The notes below the pieces were generated by a model. The model did not search any database. It was given only the letters and a program-made list of their open reading frames with translations, and was not told where the DNA came from. Below, piece after piece: positions 1-11,619 of a DNA stretch of 64,000 bases. Position numbers and translations under genes: made by a program. The first letter of the stretch is position 1; the number at the start of each line of letters is the position of its first letter. This DNA comes from Cordia subcordata (Eukaryota; Streptophyta; Magnoliopsida; Boraginales; Cordiaceae), in the NCBI GenBank assembly GCA_028554755.1, contig JAPTOF010000012.1:1196501-1260500 (forward strand), written 5' to 3'.

Positions 1-3000
1 AAATACAGGGAGATGATCTGGAGTTTTGGAAACACGGGGGGAGTGACATGATACTTTTGCATATCTAGTAGGTAAAGTGAAATTTACCCATTTTTATCAT
101 TCCAAGGATATTTTCGTCCAAATAAAAGGTAAAACGCATAAAAATATTAGACTAGCTGCATTTTTTGGGCGTGTGGCTCGAATCTAACAAAAAAATTGAC
201 GGAGGAGGGTAACATGAAAATTTTCTAAAAAACACAAGGGAATGATATGAAGTTTTCGGAACAGAGGAAGGTAACGTGATACTTTAGCATAGTATAGGAA
301 AGTAACATGAAATTTACCCAAAATTTTATTATAATCATCCAAGTGATTAATCTACCTATCACGTAGTTGATATAACAAACCTATGGAATTGCATCAAGCT
401 CTTTTCACCATTGGGAGTATGAATTATTGGTAACGGTAAGAAAACTGAATTTTGGAAATTGACGAGTTTATACTGTCATGAACTTTTGTACATGCATTTG
501 ATCGATACACGCACTCTTACTTGCCTAGGATAAAAAAGAAGGACCTAGCTAAATAACTAAAAAGATTTTTTCGTCCTTATTATACTATTTATATTTTCTC
601 TCATTATTACACTACTTGGATTCTCTTTTCTCATTACGTAATTCACATCATCATTACACCTCGTGTTCTCTCTCCTCATCCATTTCACTCTAACGACTAA
701 AACCCAAGAATCTCACGTCGTACATCACACACACACTCTCTCTTTATTTTTCTCACTTGCATTTGCTTTTCTTTTCTTTTTTTTTTTTATTTAGTTCGAA
801 AAGCCATGTTTTATTCCTCCAAAATTAAGAGAATAAATTTTATATGAATTTCACTCCAAAAAAATTATTTGTAAATAAAATAAATTTACACAATTATCTA
901 TAAGGCACCATTAGGTTCAAATTTTGTTTTATAAACCTTTACCTTAAAATATTATGAAAATAATTTAAGATTATAAAATGTTAATATAATTATAAAAAAT
1001 TGTTTATTAGATAATCGTTCTAACTTTATGTTATTATGAGAAATTTTTTTTTCTAGGAATGAGAGAGAAGCAAAGTAAATTTTTCTCTTTAATTAAATAC
1101 ATAAAAACAAATGGAGTTTAGGAGACTAGGACAACCAAATCTCCCCTAGCTTCACTCTTGTATGAGAGAGTATTTTTTTGAATAATAAAATTAGTAAATA
1201 GTTTTTAGTAGGTCAATGATACTAAAAAAAAATTTCTTTTAAACTAGTTTTATGTGTTATCGAATAGGATTAAGTGTTTCACGTTTAAAATGTTTAACTA
1301 GTCTCTAATTAGAGAAAGAACAAACAATCAATAATTAGAGATAGAAGTTACCATCTTTAATCTGAGGATAGCTATTTCTATCACTTCCTAGTTACTCTAA
1401 ATATATCTATTATAAATTTTTTCAAAATTTTTCAAAAAAAAAATTATAACAGTTGCCTTGTAATTTTAGATACAAATGTCAATGATTATTGAAAATAATA
1501 TTTTTCGTACAACAACAATAAATATTAAATCTATAATTCTAATTTTCAAATAACTTAACTTTCTATACTAATAATTGAGAATAAAGTTTTCGTTAAGTAC
1601 ATGCCAGATCATGAATTAGTGATTGCTTTCAAAGCTTTTAAACTTTTTTTTTTAAGATTCAATTCAAAAAAGACGAACAATGTTGACTCTACTTATAGAC
1701 ATTTATCATTGTATATAATTTAAAGATGGTATTTTCCATCACCGAGCCTATAAATAAAAAAGAATTACATACATTAATAAATATTGATAATAAAGTTTTG
1801 CTTGTAACATTGGTAATTATGAACTTATAATTTTGTTTAAACATAAATGATTCTAAGTTTGAAAAATAACTTTATACACTGATAATTACTTTTTCTAAAT
1901 AAAGTATTTAAATCTTTTTTTGATAAATATAACAATTGTTTTCTACTAAATGATGCATCTAATCATAGGTGACAATTTTTTTTTTTTTGGTCTCAAAGCA
2001 TAGCTACAAGATTAAAAAAAGGTATAGACAAAAATTATTAATAAAAATTAAGAACAACAATGTCATCTCTCTATGTTAAGATGATATTTGCAGTCTTTAT
2101 TTGAACTTTTTATATAATAATTATTTTATTTTAATTTTTTATAATTTAATTTTTTGCTATATTATATTTTCTAATTTTTTTCTTACCATTTTTTTTGAAG
2201 AAGTATTGACAAAAATCACTTTTTTATTTATACAAAAATGAATTTTATATTATTAATTGTTTGACTTTTCAATCTCTCGAATCATAATAATATTGTCTGT
2301 TTAAAAATAAATTTTAATTATTAACCATATAAATTATACATATAGCTACATCATAACAATATTTTTTTCCAATTTTACAAAAATAATCTTCCTTACTTAT
2401 ATGTGTTATGAATACTAAGATTTTTTATATGATTCACTAATTGAACCAAAACCTACAAATGTTGTTTTACTCATCTTTATAAAAATTTTTAACTTTTTTA
2501 TAATAATATTATTTGGTTTAAAAAATAAAATTTAATAATCCACCACGTAACTTTTATTATGAAAGAATTATGTTGGCGTAAACATAAATATATCTATCTT
2601 TTTTGGGTCAAACATTAACACATCTATTTCACGTAAGACTTTTTCATATCAACATGACTACTAACTAAATTTAGTTTTAGGGTCAGATTATATCTTGTAT
2701 ATAAGTTTTGCTTAAAAATAATTTTATATCTTATACTTATCTCTTTATATATTGGATCGTTAGAAACATAATATATTTTTTCATTTAGGAGAAATTGTCC
2801 TGGTATATAGGATTAGATGATGATCATCCTTCAACCATGTGTTTTAAGGTATTAAATGAGATGTGCTTTTCAATAATAATTTTATTTTAGAAATTGATAT
2901 TTATTGGTCAATGTATTAGAAATGATGGTAATTATGGTGGTAGTTGACATATAATAATAATGAAAGAGAAAAAAATATTATGATTTAATTTTAAAATCTT

Positions 3001-4050
3001 ACTTTTTTCATTAAGGGTAGATTAGATATTAGGCATGTCAAAATATAACAAAATTACAATCTTGTTCCCATTTTGGCCATTTTTGGCCAAGTTTTTTTGG
3101 CCACAAATTTTTTTCCAAAAGGAGAATATGTGACATTTAAGTAAACTGCAATTTTTAAGTGGAAAGAATCAAGTAAATTTAATGATAAACTTGATGGAAA
3201 CACTAATTTGAGGGATCAACTTAATCAGAAATCTAATGATAACTTTGAGGAATCAACTGAAATAAATAAAACATTGGGGACGTGTGCTTGTCCTACAAAA
3301 AGGATAATACAATCAAGAGTTTGATGGTCTGATTCATAGATGTGGGATCAATCAAAACTCATTCTATAATTCATTTCGTGAATTAATCTAGGATTTAGTT
3401 TTGAAATAAATGCCAAAAATGAATATGTTCAAATTTCAATGATTTACTCTACGAGAAAATGCCAAAAATAGAAGTATTGTCATCTACATTCGTTTTATCT
3501 TCTAAAACAGATGTCATTATTCATATTAATTCGAACTATTAGGTGGCAATTTCATTTTGGTAAAAAAAAAAATGCTAAATTTTCCCTGCAATAAACGCCT
3601 GAGATATTTTAGCATTAAAAAGGAGAAAAAGAAACAAAGAGTTTACCTTCTGGACGATGAATGGTCCACTTTTGGGATCTAGTCCTCTTATACTTTTATA
3701 GGAAGATTGTAAAGATGTCCTCAAATGGAAGAAAGGTTTTCATACGGAACATGTTCATTGAGAAGGTAACAGGATTATGAACGGGCTTACTAATTACAAT
3801 TTTGGTAGACCTTTTGGTTTTAAAACGATTACTGGGATTCTAGAACTATTTAAGTATCTGTTAGAGAATGGTAGAAGGAAAATACTTTCCAAAAGCACTG
3901 TTACGTAACTAACCATAGGCATCACATAAAACAAAATAATAATAATAATAAGTAGTAGTAGTAGTAGCAGCAGCAGTTTTACAACAATAAAAACACTTGC
4001 AACCTAAAAGACACAACACACCTAAATAAAAAGGAAAAACGTGCATTTAG
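1..4050. other. AT-rich repeat DNA, no gene seen
   Basis: No convincing coding exon is visible. Two diverged direct copies of an about 80-base sequence lie at about 9-90 and 238-320, both ending in a shared TGAAATTTACCC tail. Bases 310-444 closely match the 3' flank of the intact pirin gene (about 8860-8985), and that match resumes only at about 3865. The roughly 3.4 kb between (445-3863) therefore looks like inserted DNA, but I see no terminal repeats or open frame that would name it. A GTA/GCA trinucleotide run lies at about 3950-3975. Confidence 0.6.
445..3863. mobile_element. probable insertion splitting a pirin 3' flank
   Basis: Left of about 444 and right of about 3864 the sequence aligns without a gap to one continuous stretch in the flank of the intact pirin gene (8860-9000). 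The 3.4 kb between has no counterpart there. It is very AT-rich, has no long open frame, and I could not find clear terminal inverted or direct repeats or a target-site duplication. It could be a degraded transposon. The alternative is that the second copy lost this DNA by deletion. Confidence 0.4.
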
Positions 4051-4110
4051 AAAAAGATACGATGACGGACAGCTTCAGACCACCAGTTTTTGGCTTTCTC
4101 AAATGGTAAT
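3865..4110 (-). pseudogene. pirin 3'-end fragment (flank plus last codons)
   Basis: On the minus strand this stretch matches the 3' flank and final coding bases of the intact pirin gene (8980-9340): the poly-A-like flank, the GCGCA/GTGCA-TTTAGAAAAAG area and the final codons around GCAGCTTCAGACC are all recognisable. Similarity stops abruptly near 4110, so only about the last 20 codons of exon 5 remain. It is a truncated duplicate and cannot encode a protein. Confidence 0.6.
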
Positions 4111-4424
4111 CTCGCAATCATGAAGGTATTGAAATAAAACATTGCGAGGACTATACTCACGAGTGAGCTATTCTTTAATGTTCAACTCTTTAGAAGTGCA
4201 CTTGTTTGGACGATTTTTGCTTTACTACTCTCAATAAATATTAGCCTCAAGCACAATGCAACTTAAGAATAATCTTGCTCAAAAATAAAAAGAGTAAAGA
4301 TTTTTTGCAAAAATAGCATGTTCCTTCACCTTTTGTAACATTTCGAGGTGGATGGTGGGATCGCAAGCTCCAAACAGCACTTTAGATAATGGAAAAGGCA
4401 AATATAATACAATTAATTAGTACT

Positions 4425-5045
4425 ACTGCAAAGACAATCAGATTACAACTTTGCGTATACAATATTCACAGTGGACAAACACAAAAATGCGCTGGTTTAT
4501 ATATATTTATTTTTTTAAAGAATGAAGCAGTCTAAGAAAAACAAATAATCATTCTTGGAGAGGAGAAGCCTATAACATTCTCCCCTAAGAGCTTCTTGAT
4601 AGCATCTTATGGATTTTCAAGAATGCATATCTCTAACGGTAAGGTCAAGACAAAGTTTGCAAGCTAATCAATACACCTATTTGGTTTTTTTATAAATATG
4701 TGATAACCTAAATCTTGTATGTCTAAGCATTTTTCTTATATTCTTCCACCAAGGGTGAGGAAGGTTCCATCTATTGAGTACAACAATATTCTTATCAAAT
4801 GGCAATAAAAAGCGCACTCAGAAAAAAACCATGACCACAAACAACTTTAGATCTTCACATTAGTAAATGCGCGTGTTCATCGTTGTCTTTTGCTGATTTA
4901 TTCTTCATTCCAACACCCGATTTCCTAGTAGTATTATTGCAAAGGTAATCAGATTACAACTTTGACGTATACAATATTCATATTGAACAACGACAAGAAG
5001 ACGCACTGGTCTATTTCAAAGGGTACAACAATCTCATCAAACGGA
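4425..5045. repeat. duplicated pirin 3'-flank unit
   Basis: Bases 4425-4500 and 4937-5010 are diverged direct copies sharing CAGATTACAACTTTG. Bases 4770-4855 repeat the end of the pirin pseudogene at about 5020-5100 (GTACAACAAT, a GCGCACTCAG-like stretch, then a copy of the last few codons). The region thus holds a serial duplication of the pirin 3' end, the first unit carrying about 260 extra bases. No intact coding sequence is present. Confidence 0.5.
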
Positions 5046-6665
5046 AAAAAAAAAAAAAAAAGTACATTTAAAAAAAGCCATAACGACAAACAGTTTCAGA
5101 TCTCCAGGTCCTCGCTTTCTCAAACCCATAGTATAATTACGATAATCTCTAAAGCTCTGCTCAATCTCTTCGTGCGTGTTCATCACAAAAGGCCCATAAT
5201 TGCACAATGGGACCAGCAATGAGAACGAAATGAAGAGGCTCGGAGGACTTGTTCCACGCCTCAAGAAAATCGCCGGGGCTGCAAAGCAGCAGAAGATTGT
5301 GTGGTTTCGATGCGGAAGAGTTGTGATCGCCAAACACGCCTTCTCCATCCAAGACGTACACGAAAGCGTTCCACGACGTTGGGATGGGTTGCTGGAGATG
5401 AGCCCCTGGAGAAAGGGTGAAATCTAAATACATGGTTGGAGTTCTTGTATAGATGGGTGATTTTATCCCAAGGGCCTCTCCTGCAATCACTCATACTTTT
5501 ACTCCATCTTTTTCGGCTTCCGGGATATCTTTGCTCTTTTGTTGTTGATAGTTTGGCTCAATCCTATTGGACAAGTAAGCAAAGAAAGCAAACTAACCGT
5601 AAAGCATGTCTAAATGACAAACTAATAATCCCACATTTTTGTTAAAGTCACACGTTAGAACTAAAATTGTAGTAACAATTTGGTGTACACAAATGATTTA
5701 TTTGGTCTCTTGTTTTAACTTCTTAAACAATGAAGTCCCTTATCTTTTAAATGTAATAATATTATTCTTTTCTTTTACAATTTGTAACACCTTTAGTCTT
5801 AAATTTGAAAAATGTGAACGCGACTAATGGTGTGACAAAATGCAAATATGAGGATTGAAGGAGGCATCACAAATTGTAAAAATAAGGTATTTAAAAATGT
5901 TAATTTTTAATGTTTTCTAAACTTTGGACTAACCAGATCATTAATTTTTTTTTTTAAAAAAAAAAGGGACTGAACTGTCGCATTTTAAAAATAAGAAATT
6001 TAATTTTCTAAAAAATAAAAAATAAAAAACTAAATAAATCGTCTATGCAGTAGTCTATAACAATCCTTACGGGACTAGTAAGCCATATTCTTATAGAGAA
6101 TATCATAATGTTTGAGGTCTAATTGCGTCTAATTACACGCAGCTTCGATTCACAAAAATGGGATTTTTTGGAATTTCGAATGTAGTGCTTTCTTACAACA
6201 ATGACGTCCAAGTAAACTGCAGACAAGATTAGTTGGGGGCACTATTTGAAGCATCTATTCCATTGCTTTTTTTTTTTTTTTTTTTGCGAAGTATTCCATT
6301 GCATTTTTCATATTTCCACGTGGTAAATTCTTCATTCAGGGTGGACCACATACAATAATTCTCTGTGAACATATTATGTCTAATTAATTAGTTTAACATA
6401 TTTAATCAACGGAGAAAATAGTAAAAAAATTTACGAGCAGCAAAAACGAAGAGGAGTCTGCTTACCTTTTATTCTGGGAGGAGAGATTGACCCAGAGCTG
6501 CAAGGTTCGCATCTTCCCTCGGCCTGCACCTACTTCAGAGTGAACAATTCCTCTTCCAGCAGTCGTCCACTGTAAGTCCTCAGCTTCTATGATCCCCTTG
6601 TGACCCGTAAAATCTTCTTGCTTTACAGTTCCCTGGTTCCATAACTCTTTCGTCAAACTCTCATC

Positions 6666-7308
6666 GATGAGCGTTATTTTTCCGCATTAAAATAACCCGA
6701 ATGAGTTTACCATCATTGAATTTCTTTTGTTTTTCCAATATATCTAATCTCATTTTTGCAGATGTTCATAACAAGTTATATCAATTTAGCAATATTTACA
6801 GCCTGTTCAGGAGTGCTTATTTAGGACATCCGTGTTATCAAAGGATTTCCTGCGATTATTTCTAGTATTGAATGAGTCAATCATCTGCTTTGGTATCTTA
6901 TTGAACAAAAATGGTGATATTGTTCCTTCATTGATCAAGAATTTTGATTTTTGGAAAGTACCATGATCATCTAATAAGAAGGGTTTCAATTTTTTCAAAT
7001 GGACAATTTGAAGACCTATTGATTCTAACAACTGATTGCTAAGTTGATGATTCGGACATTTCAATTCATAGATGTAGATCTTAAATCTATGAATGGGGAT
7101 ATTACTGAAACTCAAAACATATATTTTACTATAGCTGCTTAGAAGCAGCAAAATAAGCACTCCCAGATAGGTTGTAAATATTGTCAAATCGATATAACTT
7201 GTTATGAACATTTGCAAAAATGAGATTAGATATATAAAAAAAAACGAAAGAAATTCAATGATGGTAAACCCATTCGGGTTATTTTAATGCGGAAAAATAA
7301 CACTCATC
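6666..7308. mobile_element. inverted-repeat unit carrying a plastid-like fragment
   Basis: Bases 6666-6822 and 7151-7308 are imperfect inverted copies of each other, about 157 bases each and more than 85% alike by eye. Both begin GATGAG(C/T)GTTATTTTTCCGC when read inward. The unit sits in intron 3 of the pirin pseudogene and is absent from the same intron of the intact paralogue. A 3-base ATC flanks both ends (6663-6665 and 7309-7311), which is too short to prove a target-site duplication. It could be a foldback or MULE-like element that captured organelle DNA, or an inverted duplication formed at organelle-DNA insertion. Confidence 0.55.
6807..7217 (-). pseudogene. ycf2: ycf2-like plastid DNA fragment (NUPT)
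   Basis: An uninterrupted 136-codon frame reads on the minus strand. Its second half strongly resembles plastid Ycf2, the large essential membrane AAA-type protein encoded in the plastid genome: [49 protein letters not shown] and [17 protein letters not shown] are all Ycf2-type segments as I know them. The first 25 codons lie in the right arm of the surrounding inverted repeat and I cannot say whether they are plastid. The frame opens at TTGCAA-ATG (ATG at 7211-7209) and ends within the left arm. Ycf2 exceeds 2,000 residues, so this is a small piece with no reason to be functional; the open frame suggests a fairly recent transfer. Confidence 0.7.
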
Positions 7309-8275
7309 ATCCGCTTAAGCTTCTTTTGCATAACATGTACTTTAGTCGCTTTTTTTGACCAATTTAAAGTGTAATCAAAACTAAAATATAATTAGTTTTG
7401 CTGCCCCAATTCAAAATCATTCTTCTAAAGTTTGATGGCATCGATCAAGCAAATACTCGTGAATCTTTGAACATTGAACCGCTCTCTTAAGTTAAATATT
7501 TTTTCTAAAATTTATAGATAGGCCCAATAAAAGTGCAATAATATAATATAGTACCTGCAATATATAGGTCACGATCTCGAACCCTCTATGTGAATGGTCA
7601 GGAAATGCAGCTTTGCCGGTCTGTTCAATAATAGAAAACGTAATTAAATTTAACAAAATAATTAGAAAAATGAAATCAAACAACGAGTCAAGTAAATTTA
7701 CAAATTAAATTATCAAAAAAGGTTGAAAACTGGAGCACTCACATGAGGAGCCCTCTTGTAGTCGAACGAAAGGATCAAAGTGTCTCAATTCATCCCTGAT
7801 AAAAGAGTTCGTAACATGAATTTGGTCAGGTTAAAAACAATGAAAATATAGTCACAATATTTACCGTTGCAATTTCTTATAATTCCATGCAAAGAAAATT
7901 AAAACACACCGGAAAAACAAAAACAAAAACAAAAGAAACAACAGCAACTACTACTACCCAAAAACCTGCTTGGATTAGCTATTTTTCATAAAGAAAACAC
8001 GTTGTTTTATGTTTTAAGCATTTTTTTAAAATAAGTATTATTTACTTTTAACTTTCAGAAAAACTTTAAAAGCTAAAAGAAAACTCAAATTTAATACTTT
8101 TTCAAAAATTATAGAATAAAATGCCAGAAAAAATAATCCAAATGAACCCAAGGACGCATGTGTAAACGTACACTCCAATGCTTCTTCTGACGGCAAAATC
8201 TCCCTCGCCTTCGCTGCCAGTACCGGGAAGAATTCTTCTGGCCACAGGGCGAGCTGTTCTCATAATGCTCGACAT

Positions 8276-9279
8276 GTTTTATCCTTATACCACCTTTTTT
8301 TTTTTTTTTTTTGTGTGCGTGCGCGTGTTTGTTTTTTTTTTTTTCTTTTTTTGGTAATAAAACTTCGATAGAAAACTTTGTGGTAATTCCAAAATCTCAA
8401 GTATATGAATAGATATGGATACTGATGAGGGTTTTGCAATGAAATATATAGTGGGGGGAGATGGTCAAAGCCGAAATTCTCGGCATCATGCGTCGGAGCT
8501 TCCCTAAAATCTAGCTCGCCAGGGACCTTTTTCTTTTTTCTCCTTCATAAACAAAAAGAAATTTGTCTATTCCATCAGCATAGCGCTGTTACGATGCCCT
8601 TTTGTGCACTAGAATAACAAGACTTTCTCAATTTCTCATTTACTTTTTTTTCCCAGAAGACTTTCTTTGAACATGCCCCGTGTGGCAGCTGGCAGGAGTA
8701 TAGAAAACCTTTTTTCAAAAAAAAAAAGAAAAGAAAAGAAAAAACACAATGGAACATTTTATGCAAATAATAATTTAAATATGAGATGATCGAAGTTTTT
8801 AACAAGAAGCAAATTTAATTAGCTCTAAAGAAACATAGGCATCTTGACAACAAAAAATTTATTATAATCATCCAAGTGATCAATCTACCTATCACGTAGT
8901 TGACATAACAAACCTATGGAATTGCATCAAACTCTTCTCACTATTGGGAGTATGAATTGCTGGTAACAGTAAGAAAATGGTAAAAGGGAAATACTTTTCA
9001 AAAGCATTATCACGTAATTGACCATAAGCCTCACATGAAATAAAAATATATATATATAACAATAATGATGATGATGATGATGGAATGAAGAGATTGAAAT
9101 TTTGATTTTTCAAGCAGGAAGAAATTTTCAAGATCTTTGGAAAACCAAGTGCATAATTATTATTTTCTTCCTCATTAGTTTATTTATACCCTCAATTCAA
9201 CAGGATTGATTATTACAATAACAAAAACACTTGCAACTTAAAGTATACAACACTTCTAAATAGAAAGAAAAAAGCGCAC
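8276..9279. other. intergenic DNA between the tandem pirins
   Basis: This is the 5' flank of the pseudogene and the 3' flank of the intact pirin. Bases 8860-9000 are duplicated at 310-444 plus 3865-3900. T-rich and TG-rich runs lie at about 8290-8350, an A-rich run at about 8716-8745, and a GAT trinucleotide run near 9066-9082. No gene is visible. Confidence 0.6.
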
Positions 9280-11619
9280 TTAGAAAAAGCCGTGACGACG
9301 GGCAGCTTCAGACCTCCAGTTTTTGGCTTTCTCAAACCCATTAGTGTGATTACGAAAATCTCTAAAGCTCTGCTCAATCTCTTCATGTGTGTTCATCACA
9401 AAAGGCCCATATTGCACAATTGGCTCGTTCAATGGCTGACCCGCAACAAGAATGAACTGAAGTGGCTTTCCAGACCTGTTCCACGCCTCAACATAATCAC
9501 CAGAGCTGCCTAGCAGAAGAAGAGTGTGTGGCTTTGATGGGGAAGAGTTGTGATCGCCAAACACGCCTTCTCCATCGGTGACGTATACAAAAGCGTTCCA
9601 CGAGGTTGGTATTGGTTGCTGGAGATGAGCCCCTGGAGAGAGGATGAAATGTAGATACATAGTTGGAGTTCTTGTGTAAATGGCTGATTTTACTCCAAAG
9701 GCCTCTCCTGCAATCACTCTTACTTTAACTCCATCTTTCTCAGCTCCTGGGATGTCTTTGCTCTTTAATTCTTGATAGTTTGGTTCAATCCTGTTTAACA
9801 AGAGCCAACGATTAATTAACATGTCTAAAATCTAATTTTGAACATAGCTAGCCCACTTTCACTTATACAGAGAGTATACTGGTGCGGTTCTTTATTGACA
9901 CGCCCCCTTATGTTTTGACGAGATTTGTTTTTAAGTCTTACACGTGAACAGTTTTAATATGCTTAAATGGATGATGGAAAACTTTGAGCCTATGCTCGTT
10001 TGGTTTCTAGACTTTGATATCAGGTATGAGACGTGCATCCGCTTACTTTTTCTGTTGGGTGGAGAGATTAACCCAGAGCTGTAAGGCACGCATGGTTCCT
10101 TGGCCACCGCCTACCTCAGAGTGCATAATTCCTCTTCCGGCTGTCATCCATTGCAAGTCTCCTGCTTCTATGTAACCCTTGTACCCAGCCATATCTTCAT
10201 GCTTAAGAGCTCCCTGCAGGTTTCACAAAGCATCCTTTCTCAAACTCTCTATTCTAAATGCCCAGCCCAAAAACAGAAAGGACAAAAAAAAAAAAAAGGA
10301 AAAAAGAAAACTACGCTATTCTCAACTAGAGTAAGATCACCACCAACGATTTTTTTCTTTATTTATTGAACATACTTCTTGCCTCATGTTCTACAAAAAA
10401 AAAAATTTGAATTTGAAATGAAATTTGAGACTAAAATTTTTAGTCTCAAAACCTTTGTCTCAAATTTTGAGACGAAAAATTCTGTCTCTAATTAAGATAA
10501 AAAAAAAATCGTCTCAAATTTGTATTAAATTATTAGAAAATTTAGTCCAAGGTTTCCGCCTCAAATTGAAACACAAAATTTCCGTATCAAATCGAAGCAT
10601 AAAATTTCCGTCTCAAACTTGTCTTAATTTGAGACTGAAAATTTCCTTCTCAAATTCACCAGTTTTTAGTAATGATGTAACAAAGAATCATTTTCTTAAT
10701 TGAGCTTTACGTGTGGACATAATTTTATAAGTATGTAACATAAAACAATATAATACGACACCACATTAAATTATCGTATCACCTAAAAACTTATTAAGTT
10801 ATCACCTCATTATTTAAAAACAAATTTATTTTGTTTATTTAAAATAGGCGGCGTTTATTCAAACAAAGGGAACCGGTTTGGTATATCATTATCAGATTCA
10901 TTGCATGTAATCAAGACTACCTATGACACATGACAAGTATTTAACTACCTAGCTATGGGCTCCACAATATAAATATCGGTTTTCTTTGAGTGAAAGCAAA
11001 CAATCATTTGAGAATTTCTTTTCTAAATAAGCACAGTAATTAGAGTCAATTAATAATACCTGCAATATATAGGTCACGGTCTCGAAACCCTTGTGAGGAT
11101 GATCAGGAACTGAACAGTTACCACCCTCTGCAATAATATATATACAAATACATTTATAAATCATCATTAATATATAAGCAAAATTAGTTAGACCAAACAG
11201 CTCAAGTTTACATCTTATATTATCAAGAAATGAAATGTTGAAATCCCCAACCTGAGTAAGCCTCGTCTAGTAGAAGGAAAGGGTCAAAGTTTCTCGCTTC
11301 TAACCTGAGAAATCAAATAGTTTGCTGATCAAAAATCAACAACATTATGGTGCTAAATGATTTTACAGACAAACCAAATAACGCTAATACAAACAACAAT
11401 AATTTCCATAACTCAAGTATTTGAACTATTTTAGAAAGGACGTTCTTATTTATGAGTTAATCTAATCAAGCACGTGAATGAATATATTATACGTATAATT
11501 TAGAACCCTTACCCTCCAAGGCTTCTCCTGACGACGATATCTCCCATTCCTTCATTGGCACCCCTCGCGAGAATCCTCTTGGCCACGGCTCGAGCAGTTT
11601 TGGCAGCACTAGACGACAT
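9280..11619 (-). CDS. pirin-like protein
   Basis: Five exons on the minus strand (11619-11513, 11304-11252, 11127-11060, 10213-10047, 9790-9280) join in frame to 301 residues, about the usual plant pirin length. Pirins are bicupin proteins that bind one iron; plant members have been linked to G-protein alpha subunit binding, transcription and quercetin-type dioxygenase activity. The N-terminal cupin signature is present: FDPFLLLDEA, then PDHPHKGFETVTYILQ (two His ligands), then TAGRGIMHSEVGGG (third His and Glu ligand). The second cupin follows with IAGEAFGVKSAIYTRTPTMY and GPFVMNTHEEIEQSF. All introns are GT-AG. An in-frame upstream ATG would add about 45 residues; I chose the ATG at 11619 because MSSSAAKTARAVAKR matches the start of the paralogous pseudogene. 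It is the intact partner of a tandem pair. The specific role is unknown. Confidence 0.9.
10385..10690. repeat. GAGACG-rich repeat element, copy 1
   Basis: Inside intron 3 of the pirin gene lies a stretch built of repeated TTTGAGAC, GTCTCAAA and AAAATTTCCGTCTCAAA words in both orientations. A second, diverged copy sits at 21890-22110 with the same order of words (CCATTTCAAAT, TTATCCAAG, CTTAATTTG, CCTTCTC, ending near the word for TTTTTAGTA/TTTTGAGTA). This looks like a dispersed, non-autonomous element with inverted subrepeats. Its superfamily is unknown and its ends are not sharply defined. Confidence 0.5.

Larger units (their letters stand above)
5068..8275 (-). pseudogene. pirin-like pseudogene (five exons recognisable)
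   Basis: This is a decayed paralogue of the neighbouring pirin gene, with the same exon plan: 8275-8172, 7795-7743, 7620-7555, 6632-6466 and 5563-5068. Exon 4 is fully open and keeps GRGIVHSEVG, which holds two of the pirin metal ligands. Exon 3 keeps PDHSHRGFEIVTY. Lesions relative to the intact copy are: exon 3 is two bases short, so the exon 2-3 junction goes out of frame; a TGA at 5493-5491 replaces an arginine codon; 15 bases coding QPLNE are missing near 5207; a base is gained near 5198; and a base is lost near 5130. The first exon (MSSIMRTARPVARRIL) and splice sites remain recognisable. Pirins are nuclear cupin proteins that bind iron; this copy is very unlikely to make one. Transcription of parts is possible. 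Confidence 0.8.

Noticed and set aside
4962..5645. Several plus-strand open frames over the pirin pseudogene exon 5
   Set aside because: They are antisense shadows of the pirin-like exon; the minus-strand frame carries the family similarity.
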